64,000 nucleotides of DNA from Salegentibacter sp. 24 (GCF_004362395.1 NZ_SNWE01000003.1:124001-188000); one strand, 5' to 3'; counted from the stretch's first letter, positions 10,467-20,387 are shown. Translations and numbers: made by a program. Notes: generated from the sequence alone by a model not told the origin.

Positions 10467-10484
10467 GTACACCCGGGGGTGCAC
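10467..10484. repeat. GC-rich inverted repeat between GHL10 and GH20 genes
   Basis: Two 8-bp arms (GTACACCC and GGGTGCAC) flank a GG centre, with one mismatch. It lies in the 264-bp gap after the GHL10 stop and before the GH20 start. There is no U-run beside it on the minus strand, so it is not a classical terminator. It could be an RNA stem that adjusts expression within the operon. No other element is evident in this gap. Confidence 0.3.
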
Positions 10485-10527
10485 ATCAAAGATTCCAGGG
10501 AATTAATAACTACCAGGCTTATGAACT

Positions 10528-11634
10528 TTACTTAGCATGCTTTACCGATTCGATAACTTCCAGTTTTTCTGGTGTAAAAGCCCCGCCATCAAAAAAGGCA
10601 GCACCCTTTGCTCCATTGTCCCGGGCATAATTGATGGCCTGTTTTAGCTCCTTTGGATTTAATGCGGGCAGGTATATTCCAGTATGTAATTCGGTATTTG
10701 TACCTTCTAAATCCTTTACTCCCTGGCCGGTGGCGTAGCCAATCCAATCAACTTCTTCATTATAGAAATTATAATAAATCATCGGCAGGACCATATCGAC
10801 ATCCCATTTATCCCAGCGCTGGCGGACCATATGGTCAGCCATTTCGGGGTAAGGAAAAACCGCAGCAGTTAAGTATTTCCCATTATCGTGGGCAATTTTA
10901 TAAGCCTCATCAACGATGGCCTTTACTTTATTTAAACGGAATTGTTTCCATTCCATATCGATGGCAGGGTTTTCAAAATCCATTGGATTTTTATGATGTT
11001 GTTTTTCAAATTCCGCTACGCAGACCTCGCAATAACAAAAATCATATCGAGGAAGTTCCTCGTTTTGCTCTAAATCATATTTTGGTAGCAAGCCAATGGG
11101 AAGAAAAATATCTGAATATCTGATATAATCCAAATGGACACTTTCAACATCCTCCACTTTAGCCAGGCCTTCGACAAGGCTTAAAATGTGATCTTTAGAA
11201 GCTTCCCGGGTAGGGCAAAGCCATTTATAATAATCCACATAAGGCGGCTGGTCGTAAGTAGATTTTCCATCCCTGCTCACCGCGTACCATTCCGGGTGTT
11301 TTTCTGCTACCTTATCTCCAGGACGATTTACGGTAAACATCCAGGCGTGAACTTCCAAACCTTCATTTTTAGCCAGGGGTGCAAGTTCTGCCAGTAATTC
11401 GGCATCAGCTTCGGTATTGATCAGCACAGCATCAATTCCGTGCTGCTTATATTTCTTAAATTCTTCGGTATATTCCTGGTCGGATTTTTCCGGGCTGGCG
11501 GTGATCCAGACCCAGTATTTAAAATCGGAATTTTCTGTTTTGTTTTTTTCTTTTACTGCCTTTTCATCCTGTGCAGAAGAATTTAAACACGAGCTAGCAG
11601 CAAAAACCACTAATAAATAATACAAATATTTCAT
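10528..11634 (-). CDS. GHL10-type putative glycoside hydrolase, lipoprotein
   Basis: This 368-residue protein starts with a lipobox-like signal (VVFAASSC). The body matches the family-10-like (GHL10, formerly DUF187) TIM-barrel group. Supporting segments are FKYWVWITASPEK at the first strand, GLEVHAWMFTVNRPGD, SVHLDYIRYSD and DVDMVLPMIYYNFY. The LDYIRY motif typically carries an active-site Asp in this group. The activity is not established for most members. A role on glucan, mannan or peptidoglycan-like substrates has been proposed for relatives, and none can be chosen here. It sits between the CBM9-like gene (20-bp gap) and GH20, inside the mannoside operon, so it is most likely a surface or periplasmic accessory hydrolase. 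Confidence 0.8.
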   Translation of the reverse strand: MKYLYYLLVVFAASSCLNSSAQDEKAVKEKNKTENSDFKYWVWITASPEKSDQEYTEEFKKYKQHGIDAVLINTEADAELLAELAPLAKNEGLEVHAWMFTVNRPGDKVAEKHPEWYAVSRDGKSTYDQPPYVDYYKWLCPTREASKDHILSLVEGLAKVEDVESVHLDYIRYSDIFLPIGLLPKYDLEQNEELPRYDFCYCEVCVAEFEKQHHKNPMDFENPAIDMEWKQFRLNKVKAIVDEAYKIAHDNGKYLTAAVFPYPEMADHMVRQRWDKWDVDMVLPMIYYNFYNEEVDWIGYATGQGVKDLEGTNTELHTGIYLPALNPKELKQAINYARDNGAKGAAFFDGGAFTPEKLEVIESVKHAK

Positions 11635-11654
11635 CCTGATAATTATTAAAGCTA

Positions 11655-12728
11655 TTAATTACTTTTTTTTATAAATTTTCCATCTTCAGTTATAAATAAA
11701 ATCTCGCTGGTAAAAGGACTTTTTACCCAAATATTCCAACCGGTCTGATGCAGCTCCAGGCGGGGCTGGATTATTTCGTTTTCAACCTGCAATTGCTCTT
11801 CTCCCAGCAGGGAAAGATCACTGGCCCATCTCCCGTGATTTTCTCTATAGGCTTTTTGAGCGCGATACAAACGATATAATTCCCATTTGATTTTTTGGTC
11901 CCGGGGAATATCAAAATTCTCCTGGGCTCCCGGTGATTTTTCTGAAAAATAAACATAGCCCCAGTGTTCCGGTTCATGCATATTTATCACCCCCTGGGGT
12001 GACCATACCCAGTTATATTCAGCTTTATAATCCCCCTGGGCATCCTTTGCCCTGGAGTAGGTCCCATTATCCAGATCAAAATCCCAATTCACCCTAGAGA
12101 AATTAATGCGCCAGAACTCTTCTTTAGGGATTTCACTGTGCGTATTGGCCTCTTTTAAAACCTCCCAGGGAATGGCTATCTCCACACTCCAGTACTGGTC
12201 CTTATCCGAGGGATCATTCAAGGTTCCCTGTATATACACTTCGGATTTTAAACCTTGAATATCCCAGCTATCAACAACTGGTGCCGGTTCACGATAGGGT
12301 TTGACTATAAATAAATCCCAGATCGTGTTTAAGGCATTCATTTCAAATTCATAGTAATTATGGGTATCTCCGTCAGGATCGATAAAAATTTCAAAATCAT
12401 TGTTATAGAAGATCACGGTATCACGTTTTTTTAATGTAGCCCAAATATGTGGCTCTTCCATTTTGGCATAAAAATATAAGTAGTTCTCATCCCAAAGCAT
12501 TTTCATATTGGTCCTGTAACGCGGCGTTTTTTCTCCTTCAATATCTATAAAATTCTGACTCTCAGGCGCCTTTTTCCAGGTGGTTTCCCCAGCTTTTCCA
12601 TCGATTAATATTTTCTCAGAAGTTTTATAAGCTACATATGTCCTGGGCTCCATTTTAACTTGGGCAGCGGCCGGGAACTGAAAAAAGAAATTGATTAACC
12701 CTAAAACTAATAAAAACTTTCTCATCAT
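11655..12728 (-). CDS. CBM9-like (DOMON-fold) carbohydrate-binding protein
   Basis: This 357-residue protein has a signal peptide (cleavage near AAAQ) and a family-9-like carbohydrate-binding domain (about 28-260). Recognisable segments are [51 protein letters not shown] and FWRINFSRV. The C-terminal 90 residues form a separate small domain with WASDLSLLG. No catalytic residues are evident. Its ATG overlaps the GH130 stop by 4 bp (ATGA), so the two are translationally coupled. The likely role is binding sugar outside the cytoplasm during degradation, although proteins of this type occasionally carry unrecognised activity. Confidence 0.85.
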   Translation of the reverse strand: MMRKFLLVLGLINFFFQFPAAAQVKMEPRTYVAYKTSEKILIDGKAGETTWKKAPESQNFIDIEGEKTPRYRTNMKMLWDENYLYFYAKMEEPHIWATLKKRDTVIFYNNDFEIFIDPDGDTHNYYEFEMNALNTIWDLFIVKPYREPAPVVDSWDIQGLKSEVYIQGTLNDPSDKDQYWSVEIAIPWEVLKEANTHSEIPKEEFWRINFSRVNWDFDLDNGTYSRAKDAQGDYKAEYNWVWSPQGVINMHEPEHWGYVYFSEKSPGAQENFDIPRDQKIKWELYRLYRAQKAYRENHGRWASDLSLLGEEQLQVENEIIQPRLELHQTGWNIWVKSPFTSEILFITEDGKFIKKSN

Positions 12729-13693
12729 AAACTATTGTTTTTAACGAAATCTATAATCTCACTGAGTTTTCCAAATGCCAGGGCCGTGACAGTATCCGCG
12801 GCGCCGTAATAAAGCGCTAATTTATCGTCTTTTTCCGAATGTAACGCGGCGCATGGAAAAATCACATTTGGAACATCACCTGTCAGTTCATACAATTGCG
12901 CGGGAGCCATCAGATATGGCTGGGAACGGAATTTTACGTTCTCGGGTTCATTTTCATCCAATATGGCTGCACCGATGGAATATCTGAACCCATTACAGGT
13001 ATTGATTACCCCGTGATAAAATAGCAACCAGCCTTCCCTGGTTAAAATCGGGACAGGGCCGGCACCTATTTTGGTACATTGCCAGGCACTTTTTTCAAAG
13101 GGACTTACCTTCATCACACAGCGGTGCTCCCCCCAGTATTTCATATCAGGACTATAACTTATATAAATATCACCAAAAGGGGTATGTCCGTTATCACTGG
13201 GTCGGCTAAGCATGGCATACTTCCCGTTTATTTTCTTTGGAAATAACACCCCGTTGCGGTTAAAAGGTAAAAACGCATTTTCACACTGGAAAAATTCTTT
13301 AAAATCAAAAGTATAACCGATACCAATGGTAGGCCCGTGGTACCCGTTACACCAGGTAATCCAGTATCGGTCTTCAATAAAAACCACCCGGGGATCATAC
13401 TTGTAATCTGAATCGATCATATCGGTGTTCCCTGCTTTAAAAGCTATAGGCTCATGGTTTATATCCCAATCGATTCCGTTTTTACTAAAGCCGGCAAAAA
13501 TATTCATTTGTACAGCTTTATTATCGCATCTAAATACTCCTGCATAACCATTCTCAAAGGGTACCACGGCACTATTAAAAATACTGTTTGACAAGGGAAT
13601 GGCATAACGATCAATAATGGGGTTCTGATCATATCGCCAAAGGACGTCTTTGCAATTATCAGGTTTATTCTGCCAGGGTATATTCTTCATCAT
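12725..13693 (-). CDS. GH130 beta-mannoside phosphorylase/mannosidase, cytoplasmic
   Basis: This 322-residue protein has no signal peptide. It shows the five-bladed propeller pattern of GH130, with [17 protein letters not shown] near residue 40, the DYKYDPRV segment carrying the likely catalytic Asp, and [13 protein letters not shown] with LLFYHG further on. Length and motifs fit the GH130_2-like group that includes beta-1,4-mannosyl-GlcNAc phosphorylases. That enzyme splits Man-beta-1,4-GlcNAc with phosphate into mannose-1-phosphate and GlcNAc, the last step of N-glycan core use. The subfamily call is inference. The gene overlaps the symporter gene by 29 bp and the CBM9 gene by 4 bp, so uptake and intracellular cleavage are coupled. 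A beta-1,2-mannosidase is the main alternative. Confidence 0.88.
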   Translation of the reverse strand: MMKNIPWQNKPDNCKDVLWRYDQNPIIDRYAIPLSNSIFNSAVVPFENGYAGVFRCDNKAVQMNIFAGFSKNGIDWDINHEPIAFKAGNTDMIDSDYKYDPRVVFIEDRYWITWCNGYHGPTIGIGYTFDFKEFFQCENAFLPFNRNGVLFPKKINGKYAMLSRPSDNGHTPFGDIYISYSPDMKYWGEHRCVMKVSPFEKSAWQCTKIGAGPVPILTREGWLLFYHGVINTCNGFRYSIGAAILDENEPENVKFRSQPYLMAPAQLYELTGDVPNVIFPCAALHSEKDDKLALYYGAADTVTALAFGKLSEIIDFVKNNSL

Positions 13694-15566
13694 CTTTATG
13701 TTTTAATTTTTTCACTTTATCTAACCATGTAAATTTTAAAATCAGGGAGGTCAAAAGGAAAATTGCTAATGACATCCAGGTTTTATTATAATCTCTCACC
13801 ACCAAAAAGATGGGTAGTAAAATCATGCTTGACTGCCATATAATGCCAATCAAACAATTAAACATATCCAGCCAGAATTGATTATTCTTCTCTATTTTTT
13901 CATTCACAAACTCCTCTCTGACAGGTTTCCACCATCCCCATGGATGAACATTTTTATAAAATGCCTTCAGGGTGGGCATATTGGTTGGCCTGGTAAAAAA
14001 AGTCCCCAGTAAAGATCCTAATAAAGAAAAGACTAAAATAATAGGAAACAGGTATATTGCGGGAATGACCGAAAGCTCATGCAATAAAGTGCCTGCTTCA
14101 AGATTTGCTTTATTCTGGTCCAGGACAAATTGGAAAGTCGCAATAATTAATCCGGCCAACATACCCCAAAAATAGCCCCAGCCATTAAATCGCCACCAGA
14201 CCCACTTAAGAAAATTAGCAGCAACATAGCCTCCATAGAGCGCACTGGTAATCCAGATGGTAATAGCGTTAATGGAATCTGCAAAAAATCCCATGATCAC
14301 CCCTAGGATCACAACTCCAAATGAGGCCACATAACTCGCCCTGATATAATGTTTGTCCGAGGCTACCGGCTTGAAATATTTCTTATAAATATCATTTACA
14401 ATATAGGCCGGACCAGCATTGACAAAGGCTGAAAAAGTAGACATAAAAGCAGCTAACAACCCAGCCAACAACAATCCTTTAATACCGACTGGTACATGAA
14501 AATTAATCACTTTAGGCAAGATAACTTCCAGGTCATTACCTGAAATTGCACCGCTTTGGGCCATTTGTGGAGCTATGAAAACCAATCCTATAACCACAAT
14601 ACCCGCAATTAACAGGTATCGTGGAATAAAGAGTACCAGGTTGGTAAAACCACTCATGTAGGCGGCTTCTTTGGTAGTTCTGGTAGAGAGAATTCGCTGC
14701 ATATCGTATCCTGGAGTTGGGCCTGCAACACTTGCAAAAAAGCCTTTAAATAAAGTCATTCCTATAAAGGCACCAAACATTTTATAGCCCTGGGTATCGA
14801 TCAGACGATTGAATTCCTGGTAGTCGCCCGACCAAAACCCCCTTAGTTCATTATCGAAGATAACATTTTTCCATTGCTCAGGGATTAAGGCATGTATTTC
14901 AAGGTCGGTAAAGGCGAAAAAAGTATAACCGGCCACTAAAATTCCGGCTAGTACCATAATCAGGTATTGCAAGACTTCGGTAGTCACTACAGAAAACATC
15001 CCCCCTTTAATGGTGTAAATGGTAGTAAAAAATATGATCAGTAATGCATAGGATTGCTCGGAAGTAAATAAGGTATAATCAGCAAGTGCCAAAGTTAAAT
15101 CCCAGGGTAAAACTACCGTCATAAACTTCCCGGCACCTTCGAAAAAATAAGCGATAAACCCAATGGAAGCCATCACAGCAAATATCGCTACTATTAAATG
15201 AGACGCCCTGCCTGCTTTATCATCTCCAAACCGGGTAAGAATCCATTCTGAACCTGTCATTACCTTAGATCTACGTATCCAGACCGCAAGGAACATCATC
15301 ACGAAGACCTGGTTCCAGATGGGCCACATCCACATGAACATAAAGCTTTTGACACCATAGAGGAATAAGATCCCTACCATCCAGGCAGTCCCCGATACAT
15401 CAAACATCCCTGAACCATTACTTAAACCCAGGTAATACCATTTTATAGTTTTACCCCCTAAAAAGTAAGAGTCCAACCCCTTACTTGCTTTTTTGGATAC
15501 CCATACCCCAACCCCGAGAGTCAGGAGGATATAAAGGACGATAATTATAACATCAATTATATGCAT
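13665..15566 (-). CDS. Sodium:solute symporter (SSS family), likely disaccharide importer
   Basis: This 633-residue integral membrane protein has about 14 hydrophobic segments starting at residue 3. The SSS pattern is visible in [20 protein letters not shown] and [15 protein letters not shown] near the N-terminus, and in [20 protein letters not shown] around residue 375. The family moves sugars, amino acids or ions with sodium across the inner membrane. Its 29-bp overlap with the GH130 gene and 5-bp gap to GH92 suggest it brings in the small product of extracellular trimming, plausibly a mannosyl-GlcNAc or mannobiose. Family membership is clear, but the substrate is inferred from context. Confidence 0.92.
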   Translation of the reverse strand: MHIIDVIIIVLYILLTLGVGVWVSKKASKGLDSYFLGGKTIKWYYLGLSNGSGMFDVSGTAWMVGILFLYGVKSFMFMWMWPIWNQVFVMMFLAVWIRRSKVMTGSEWILTRFGDDKAGRASHLIVAIFAVMASIGFIAYFFEGAGKFMTVVLPWDLTLALADYTLFTSEQSYALLIIFFTTIYTIKGGMFSVVTTEVLQYLIMVLAGILVAGYTFFAFTDLEIHALIPEQWKNVIFDNELRGFWSGDYQEFNRLIDTQGYKMFGAFIGMTLFKGFFASVAGPTPGYDMQRILSTRTTKEAAYMSGFTNLVLFIPRYLLIAGIVVIGLVFIAPQMAQSGAISGNDLEVILPKVINFHVPVGIKGLLLAGLLAAFMSTFSAFVNAGPAYIVNDIYKKYFKPVASDKHYIRASYVASFGVVILGVIMGFFADSINAITIWITSALYGGYVAANFLKWVWWRFNGWGYFWGMLAGLIIATFQFVLDQNKANLEAGTLLHELSVIPAIYLFPIILVFSLLGSLLGTFFTRPTNMPTLKAFYKNVHPWGWWKPVREEFVNEKIEKNNQFWLDMFNCLIGIIWQSSMILLPIFLVVRDYNKTWMSLAIFLLTSLILKFTWLDKVKKLKHKDDEEYTLAE

Positions 15567-15571
15567 TGCTT

Positions 15572-17842
15572 CTATTTCTGTTTAGCTAATCCCCAGTTTT
15601 TATTCGGTTCATTACCCATGACAAACTCGAGTTTGCCTCCAGCCAGGATTTGTTTATGGGAAATAGAAGTTTGGTTAAAATTTTCGCCGTTAAGCTTAGC
15701 GGATTGAATATAGAAATTATCAGGAGATACATTTTCTGCTTCAATGATAAATTGTTTACCATTCTCCAGGTTTATAGTTGATTTTTCAAAAATGGGCGAT
15801 CCAATTTCATAGGTAGCACTTGCAGGATTAAAGGGGTATAATCCCATGGAGCTAAAGACATACCAGGCCGACATTTGTCCCGCGTCTTCATTCCCGCTTA
15901 AACCATTTGGTGTGGTATTGTATTGTGTTTTGAGAATTTTATTAACATAATACTGGGTTCGCCAGGGTTGACCTGCCTTATTAAATAAATAGGCGATATG
16001 GTGGCTAGGTTCATTCCCATGGGCGTACTGACCTATTAATCCCGAAATATCCGCAGAAGTATGATCCCCGGTAATTTCTGAACTCTCATTAAAAAGCTGC
16101 TCTAGTTTTTCTGCAAATGGCTCTTGCCCTCCGTGTAGCGCTATTAACTCCTGGGGCTGATGTAATACGAACCAGCTATGTTGCCAGGCATTGCCTTCGG
16201 TGTAGTCGGTATTCACTCTGTGCTGGGAATATTTAGGATCAAACGGGCTATGCCACTTCCCATCCTCTGACTTACCCCGCATAAAACCGGTCTTTGGATC
16301 AAAAAGTTCCTTGTATGCCTTTGATCGGTTTAAAAAATATTGGTAATCTTCCTCTTTGCCCAGGGCTTTGGCCATTTGAGCAACACACCAGTCGTCATAA
16401 GCATATTCAAGGGTTTTGGTTACCGATTCATTTCCCAGGTTATATGGAATATAACCATATTCTTTATACTCTTTTAGGCTTCGCTGGTCCTGCATCATGG
16501 TATGTTTCATCGCCTGGTATGCCTGTTCAGCATCAAAGCCCTCAATTCCTTTAAAATAAGCTTCCACAATTACGGGGATGGAATGATAGCCCGTCATGGT
16601 ATTGGTTTCGTTGGCATAAAGGGTCCATACCGGAAGTGACTTTTCGCTTTTGTAATAGGCCAGCATAGAATTGATAATATCATCAACTTTATCCGGGTTC
16701 GTTAAGGTAAGAAGCGGTTGTTGAGCCCTAAAGGTATCCCACAGGGAAAGCGTAGAATAAGCCGTGTAATTTGCTGCTACAATACTATCATTCCCCTTTC
16801 TGAATTCTCCGTTGCTATCACTAAAAGTTACTGGAGCGAGTTTTGTATGGTAAAGGGCAGTATAGAAAATGGTTTTTAAAGAATCCTGGGGAGTTTCCAC
16901 TTCTATTGTTGATAATTCTTCTTCCCAGTTTTGGATAGCCTTTTCTTTAACCCTATTGAAATTGAAAGCTTCCTTATCCAAATTTTCCCGGGCATTTTCA
17001 ATACTAACCGAGGAAACTGCAATTTTCATTTGAATTTCAGAACCGGAGTCCTTTTCGAAGTAGAATTGTGCCGATGTTTTTTCACCGGAAACCTCCTGGC
17101 CCTGCACGGGTTCATAGTTTTGAAAAAAACGGTGGTCAGCAATCGGTTTTGAAAATGCTGCTACAAAAAAAACCTTTTGATTATTTGCCCAACCGGTACT
17201 ATGTCTAAAGCCACTAATGCTATTTTCATTTTCGATTTTTATAGCCGTTTGGGTAGGTCTATCCCAGTTAATGGCAAAACCCAGATCCAAAACCACGGAT
17301 TGCTCGCTGTTTTCTTCAAACTGGTAGTTGTGGTATGCGGTCCTGTCAAGGGTAGTAAGTTCAACTTTCACCTGAGGTTTATCCAGAAAAACACTGTAAA
17401 AACCAGGAACTGCGATTTCAGAATCGTGTTGAAATTCCGAAGCATATGGAATATCCTTTTGTGAGTTTATTTTTTTACTAAGATCAATTTCCCCGCTCAC
17501 GGGCATAAAAAGTAAATCAACAAGATCTCCAATACCGGTTCCGCTTAAATGTAATTGACTAAAGCCGGCAATGGTATCGCTTGAAATATGATAACCCGAA
17601 CACCAATCCCAGCCACTGCGACCGTTATCTGGACTGGCTTGCAACATCCCAAAAGGTTGACTAGCTCCTGGAAAAGTATGGCCATGCCCCCCGCTGCCTA
17701 TAAAAGGATCAACAAATTGCGTTAGATTTTCTTTTTGAAGCCTATCTGGTGTTTCCTGTTTTTCTTTACAAGCAATAAAAATTGATAGTAAAAAAAGTAC
17801 CCTTAAATTTCCTGGAGTACAAAGCAGTTCTTTTAACATCAT
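15572..17842 (-). CDS. GH92 alpha-mannosidase (copy 2), lipoprotein
   Basis: This 756-residue protein starts with a lipoprotein signal (LLSIFIAC). It has the GH92 beta-sandwich with FVDPFIGSGGHGHTFPGAS and the LSGTGIGDLVD motif, then the helical catalytic domain. Glu412 in LYANETNTM aligns with the general acid. Glu652-Asp653 in GNEDAGQMSAW occupies the base and calcium site, with Glu-Asp replacing the Asp-Asp of copy 1. It is an exo-alpha-mannosidase on the cell surface or periplasmic face. It is the first gene of the long minus-strand unit that runs through the symporter, GH130, GH20 and copy 1. The intergenic region towards the divergent LytS gene holds a candidate operator. Confidence 0.95.
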   Translation of the reverse strand: MMLKELLCTPGNLRVLFLLSIFIACKEKQETPDRLQKENLTQFVDPFIGSGGHGHTFPGASQPFGMLQASPDNGRSGWDWCSGYHISSDTIAGFSQLHLSGTGIGDLVDLLFMPVSGEIDLSKKINSQKDIPYASEFQHDSEIAVPGFYSVFLDKPQVKVELTTLDRTAYHNYQFEENSEQSVVLDLGFAINWDRPTQTAIKIENENSISGFRHSTGWANNQKVFFVAAFSKPIADHRFFQNYEPVQGQEVSGEKTSAQFYFEKDSGSEIQMKIAVSSVSIENARENLDKEAFNFNRVKEKAIQNWEEELSTIEVETPQDSLKTIFYTALYHTKLAPVTFSDSNGEFRKGNDSIVAANYTAYSTLSLWDTFRAQQPLLTLTNPDKVDDIINSMLAYYKSEKSLPVWTLYANETNTMTGYHSIPVIVEAYFKGIEGFDAEQAYQAMKHTMMQDQRSLKEYKEYGYIPYNLGNESVTKTLEYAYDDWCVAQMAKALGKEEDYQYFLNRSKAYKELFDPKTGFMRGKSEDGKWHSPFDPKYSQHRVNTDYTEGNAWQHSWFVLHQPQELIALHGGQEPFAEKLEQLFNESSEITGDHTSADISGLIGQYAHGNEPSHHIAYLFNKAGQPWRTQYYVNKILKTQYNTTPNGLSGNEDAGQMSAWYVFSSMGLYPFNPASATYEIGSPIFEKSTINLENGKQFIIEAENVSPDNFYIQSAKLNGENFNQTSISHKQILAGGKLEFVMGNEPNKNWGLAKQK

Positions 17843-17905
17843 CTAAACATTTATTTAACTTGTATGCTAAATATTTATATATTCAGCCTTGCAAAAAATA
17901 ATTTT

Positions 17906-17939
17906 AGACCAACAACAATTCAGGACGGCTGAACAACTA
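17906..17939. promoter_or_regulatory. Candidate LytTR-type operator between GH92 and LytS genes
   Basis: Two ACAAC repeats start at 17912 and 17933, again 21 bp apart, in the same wider context as the site upstream of SusC (24 of 34 positions agree by eye). The site lies about 65-95 bp upstream of the GH92 start and about 15 bp upstream of the LytS start. It could therefore activate the operon and feed back on the regulator genes. LytTR proteins are known to bind paired direct repeats at about this spacing. Binding here is not proven. Confidence 0.5.
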
Positions 17940-17953
17940 TAAACCAGCAAAAG

Positions 17954-19042
17954 ATGCAAGCCAGAAAACAGTTTTTAGAAAATTTTTCTGTCCAAAACCT
18001 AACGGGTTTTAATATAAGTGCCCGGCATCATGTGATTTTTTGGTTAGCCTATTTTCTTTTCAATACACTTCGCTGGGGTAGCTACTATGATGATTTTCTG
18101 TTATCGCTTAAAGGTAATGTAATCGGCTTTCCCATTCACATGCTTTTATGCTATTTCACGATCTATTTTTTAATACCAAAATTTATTTTTAAAAGACATT
18201 TTGTACAGTTTTCCATCATTTTGATAACCAGCATTTTTATGATGGTTATGATGAAATTTTATCTGACATTATTCCTTATTAGCAATAACGTATGGCCGGA
18301 AGGCCCTGAAGCTACCTCCGAATTCACCTTCAACTATGCTCTAAATATGATGTTAGGGGAATTCTATGTTATTTCCTTTGTAACGGCTATAAAAATCACT
18401 TTGGACTGGCTCAGTGCAAGCAAACGGGCGGCTCAGCTCGAAAAGGAACAATTACAAACCGAATTACGATTTTTACGTTCTCAAATTTCACCTCACTTCT
18501 TTTTTAATACCCTAAATAATATATACGCTCTAAGCCTCGAGCAATCTAAAAAAACCTCGGAAACGGTTTTAAAATTATCTGAATTGATGCGTTATCTTCT
18601 ATATGAAACCAAAAAAAATAAGCAACCCCTGGAAATGGAAATTCTTTGCATTCAGAATTACCTGGACCTGGAGCGCATCAGGTATGGTAAACAGCTAAAA
18701 TTAGATATGGAGGTCGAAGGAAATACCCGGGATAAAACAATTCCACCAATGCTACTGATACCTTTTATTGAGAATGCCTTTAAACACGGGGCTAGCAAGA
18801 ATATAGGAGAGGTGTCGATTTTTATTAGATTGCACGTATTGGAAGACGAAATTTACTTCACAATAAGCAATACGTTACCCAATGAAAGTTTACATGGGAA
18901 AGCTGAAAAAGAAAGCGGTGGTATAGGTATAGAAAACGTCAGAAAACGCCTTGAGCTGGGCTATGCAGAAAATGATTATAAGCTTGACATATACCAGGAA
19001 AACGGACATTTTATAGTAAAATTAAAATTGAAATCTAAATGA
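17954..19042 (+). CDS. LytS-type sensor histidine kinase (His_kinase family)
   Basis: This 362-residue protein has four hydrophobic segments (about residues 27-47, 57-76, 84-110 and 128-155). A coiled-coil linker (about 158-175) and a LytS/YehU-type kinase domain follow. His181 in QISPHFFFNTLNN is the phospho-acceptor, PFIENAFKHG is the N box and GGIGIENVRKRLEL is the G box. There is no extracellular sensory domain, so the signal may be sensed through the membrane part or a partner. It is divergent from the GH92 operon and its stop overlaps the ATG of the response regulator by 4 bp. It is probably the local PUL regulator, taking the place of the hybrid two-component systems or ECF sigma factors often seen in PULs. 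Confidence 0.93.
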   Translation: MQARKQFLENFSVQNLTGFNISARHHVIFWLAYFLFNTLRWGSYYDDFLLSLKGNVIGFPIHMLLCYFTIYFLIPKFIFKRHFVQFSIILITSIFMMVMMKFYLTLFLISNNVWPEGPEATSEFTFNYALNMMLGEFYVISFVTAIKITLDWLSASKRAAQLEKEQLQTELRFLRSQISPHFFFNTLNNIYALSLEQSKKTSETVLKLSELMRYLLYETKKNKQPLEMEILCIQNYLDLERIRYGKQLKLDMEVEGNTRDKTIPPMLLIPFIENAFKHGASKNIGEVSIFIRLHVLEDEIYFTISNTLPNESLHGKAEKESGGIGIENVRKRLELGYAENDYKLDIYQENGHFIVKLKLKSK

Positions 19043-19728
19043 ATTTACAATGCGTGATAATTGACGATGAACCCCTAGCAGTAAATGTTATAAAGAACCA
19101 TATTTCAAAAATCAAGGATTTAACCATTGCTGGTAGTTTTAATAATGCCGTGGAAGCTCTTGAATTTATAAGAACCAATCCTATCGACCTACTATTCCTC
19201 GACATTAATATGCCTGTTTTAAACGGTATTGATTTTTTAAGTGCGCTGGAAGAAAAAACTGCTGTAATAATAACTACCGCCCACGTTGAATACGCTGTGA
19301 AAGGTTATGAACTGGATATTTCTGATTATTTATTAAAACCTATCTCTTTTCCACGTTTTCTTAAAGCGATAGAAAAGATCAAACGCCAGAGAAATGAGGT
19401 CACCAATAAAGAACATCTTTTCGTGAAAATAGAACAGAAGAAAATTAAGAAAATATATTTTAATGAAATTCTGCTGGTGGAAAGCTTAAAGGACTATATA
19501 AAAATTATAACTCGATCCGGAAAATACATCGTACACCAAACTTTAACCAATTTCACTAACAGTTTGCCCGCAAATAAATTCTTAAGGATTCACCGATCAT
19601 ACACTATTTCTGTGGATAAGGTTGACGCCATCATAGGCAATAGCGTTGAAATAAATGGCTCTCTTTACGTAATTGGGCGTAGTTATTTAAATGAAGTAAA
19701 AGCCAGAATACTGGATCTGGAGAAATAA
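19039..19728 (+). CDS. LytTR-family response regulator
   Basis: This 229-residue protein has a receiver domain (1-120) with the acidic pocket IIDDEP, phospho-acceptor Asp55 in LLFLDINMP, switch Thr in IITTAHVEYA and Lys in LLKPIS. A LytTR DNA-binding domain follows (about 130-229), with ILLVESLKDYIKI and KFLRIHRSYTISVDKV, both characteristic. LytTR domains bind paired direct repeats in the major groove. The gene is coupled to the kinase through an ATGA overlap. The paired repeats near 5.6 kb and 17.9 kb are its best candidate targets. No terminator is obvious in the 146 bp after the stop. Confidence 0.95.
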   Translation: MNLQCVIIDDEPLAVNVIKNHISKIKDLTIAGSFNNAVEALEFIRTNPIDLLFLDINMPVLNGIDFLSALEEKTAVIITTAHVEYAVKGYELDISDYLLKPISFPRFLKAIEKIKRQRNEVTNKEHLFVKIEQKKIKKIYFNEILLVESLKDYIKIITRSGKYIVHQTLTNFTNSLPANKFLRIHRSYTISVDKVDAIIGNSVEINGSLYVIGRSYLNEVKARILDLEK

Positions 19729-19874
19729 TTTTCCAAAAATCAATTTAAGTAAATTCCCGGCCCTCACTACTTATCATTTTTCATTAAGCGATAAATTAAA
19801 AACAGCCATAAATTTATCGGATTATATAATGAAATAGGAGATTTTTTAATCGTAAAAATTGGGTTTTAACTGTA

Positions 19875-20135
19875 TTAATTTTTATAATCGTAAAGACAGG
19901 CTGCTATTAAGATTTCATCTTCTTTATATTTATAAACCAATCGATGTTCCGATGTAATTCTCCTAGACCAATAGCCCTGTAAATCACCTTTCAAGGCCTC
20001 GGGTTTTCCTATACCATCAAAGGGCGTCCGCATAACATTTTTAATCAGTTCATTAATGCGTTTCACAATCTTTTTGTCGACTTTTTGCCAATACAAATAA
20101 TCATTCCAAGAAGAAGTGGACCAGGTTAATTTCAT
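19875..20135 (-). CDS. yoeB: YoeB/Txe-family mRNA interferase toxin
   Basis: This 86-residue protein aligns over its whole length with E. coli YoeB. It keeps LTWSTSSWNDYLYWQ at the start, PFDGIGKPEALKG with catalytic Glu46, and the WSRRITSEHRLVY block with Arg65. YoeB is a ribosome-dependent endoribonuclease. The usual C-terminal CRYHY is replaced by CLYDYKN, so catalytic His83 is Asp here while Tyr84 is kept. Activity may be lowered or altered. The start overlaps the antitoxin stop by 4 bp, the usual arrangement for the pair. Confidence 0.9.
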   Translation of the reverse strand: MKLTWSTSSWNDYLYWQKVDKKIVKRINELIKNVMRTPFDGIGKPEALKGDLQGYWSRRITSEHRLVYKYKEDEILIAACLYDYKN

Positions 20136-20383
20136 TTATTTAATAAATCATTTTCAATACCTTTACCCGCTTCAAGTTCTCTGATTGAGTTTAATAAAAC
20201 ATCCCTGTTTTCACCGGTTAACAGGTAACTGGTTTCCTTTAATGAATTGTATTCGTCCAATGATATCAGTACAAGGTCCTTACCGTTTTTACGCTTGATA
20301 ACAATATGGCTAACATCATTGATCACTTTATCGAACCAATGCTTTAAATTTGAGCGAAAGTCTGTATAATTTACTATTTCCAT
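20132..20383 (-). CDS. yefM: YefM/Phd-family antitoxin
   Basis: This 83-residue protein has the YefM/Phd N-terminal DNA-binding fold. MEIVNYTDFRSNLKHWFDKV is followed by HIVIKRKNGKDLVLISLDEYNSL, the classical strand-helix pattern. The C-terminal tail is flexible and acidic, as expected for the toxin-neutralising part. It should bind the YoeB dimer and repress its own promoter. A twin palindrome lies 18-37 bp upstream of the ATG. Its 4-bp overlap with yoeB supports coupled translation. Confidence 0.92.
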   Translation of the reverse strand: MEIVNYTDFRSNLKHWFDKVINDVSHIVIKRKNGKDLVLISLDEYNSLKETSYLLTGENRDVLLNSIRELEAGKGIENDLLNK

Positions 20384-20387
20384 AGTG

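Noticed and set aside
10653-11123. Plus-strand ORF of 156 codons
   Set aside because: It is antisense to the GHL10 gene, with low-complexity basic sequence. The minus-strand frame has clear family motifs.
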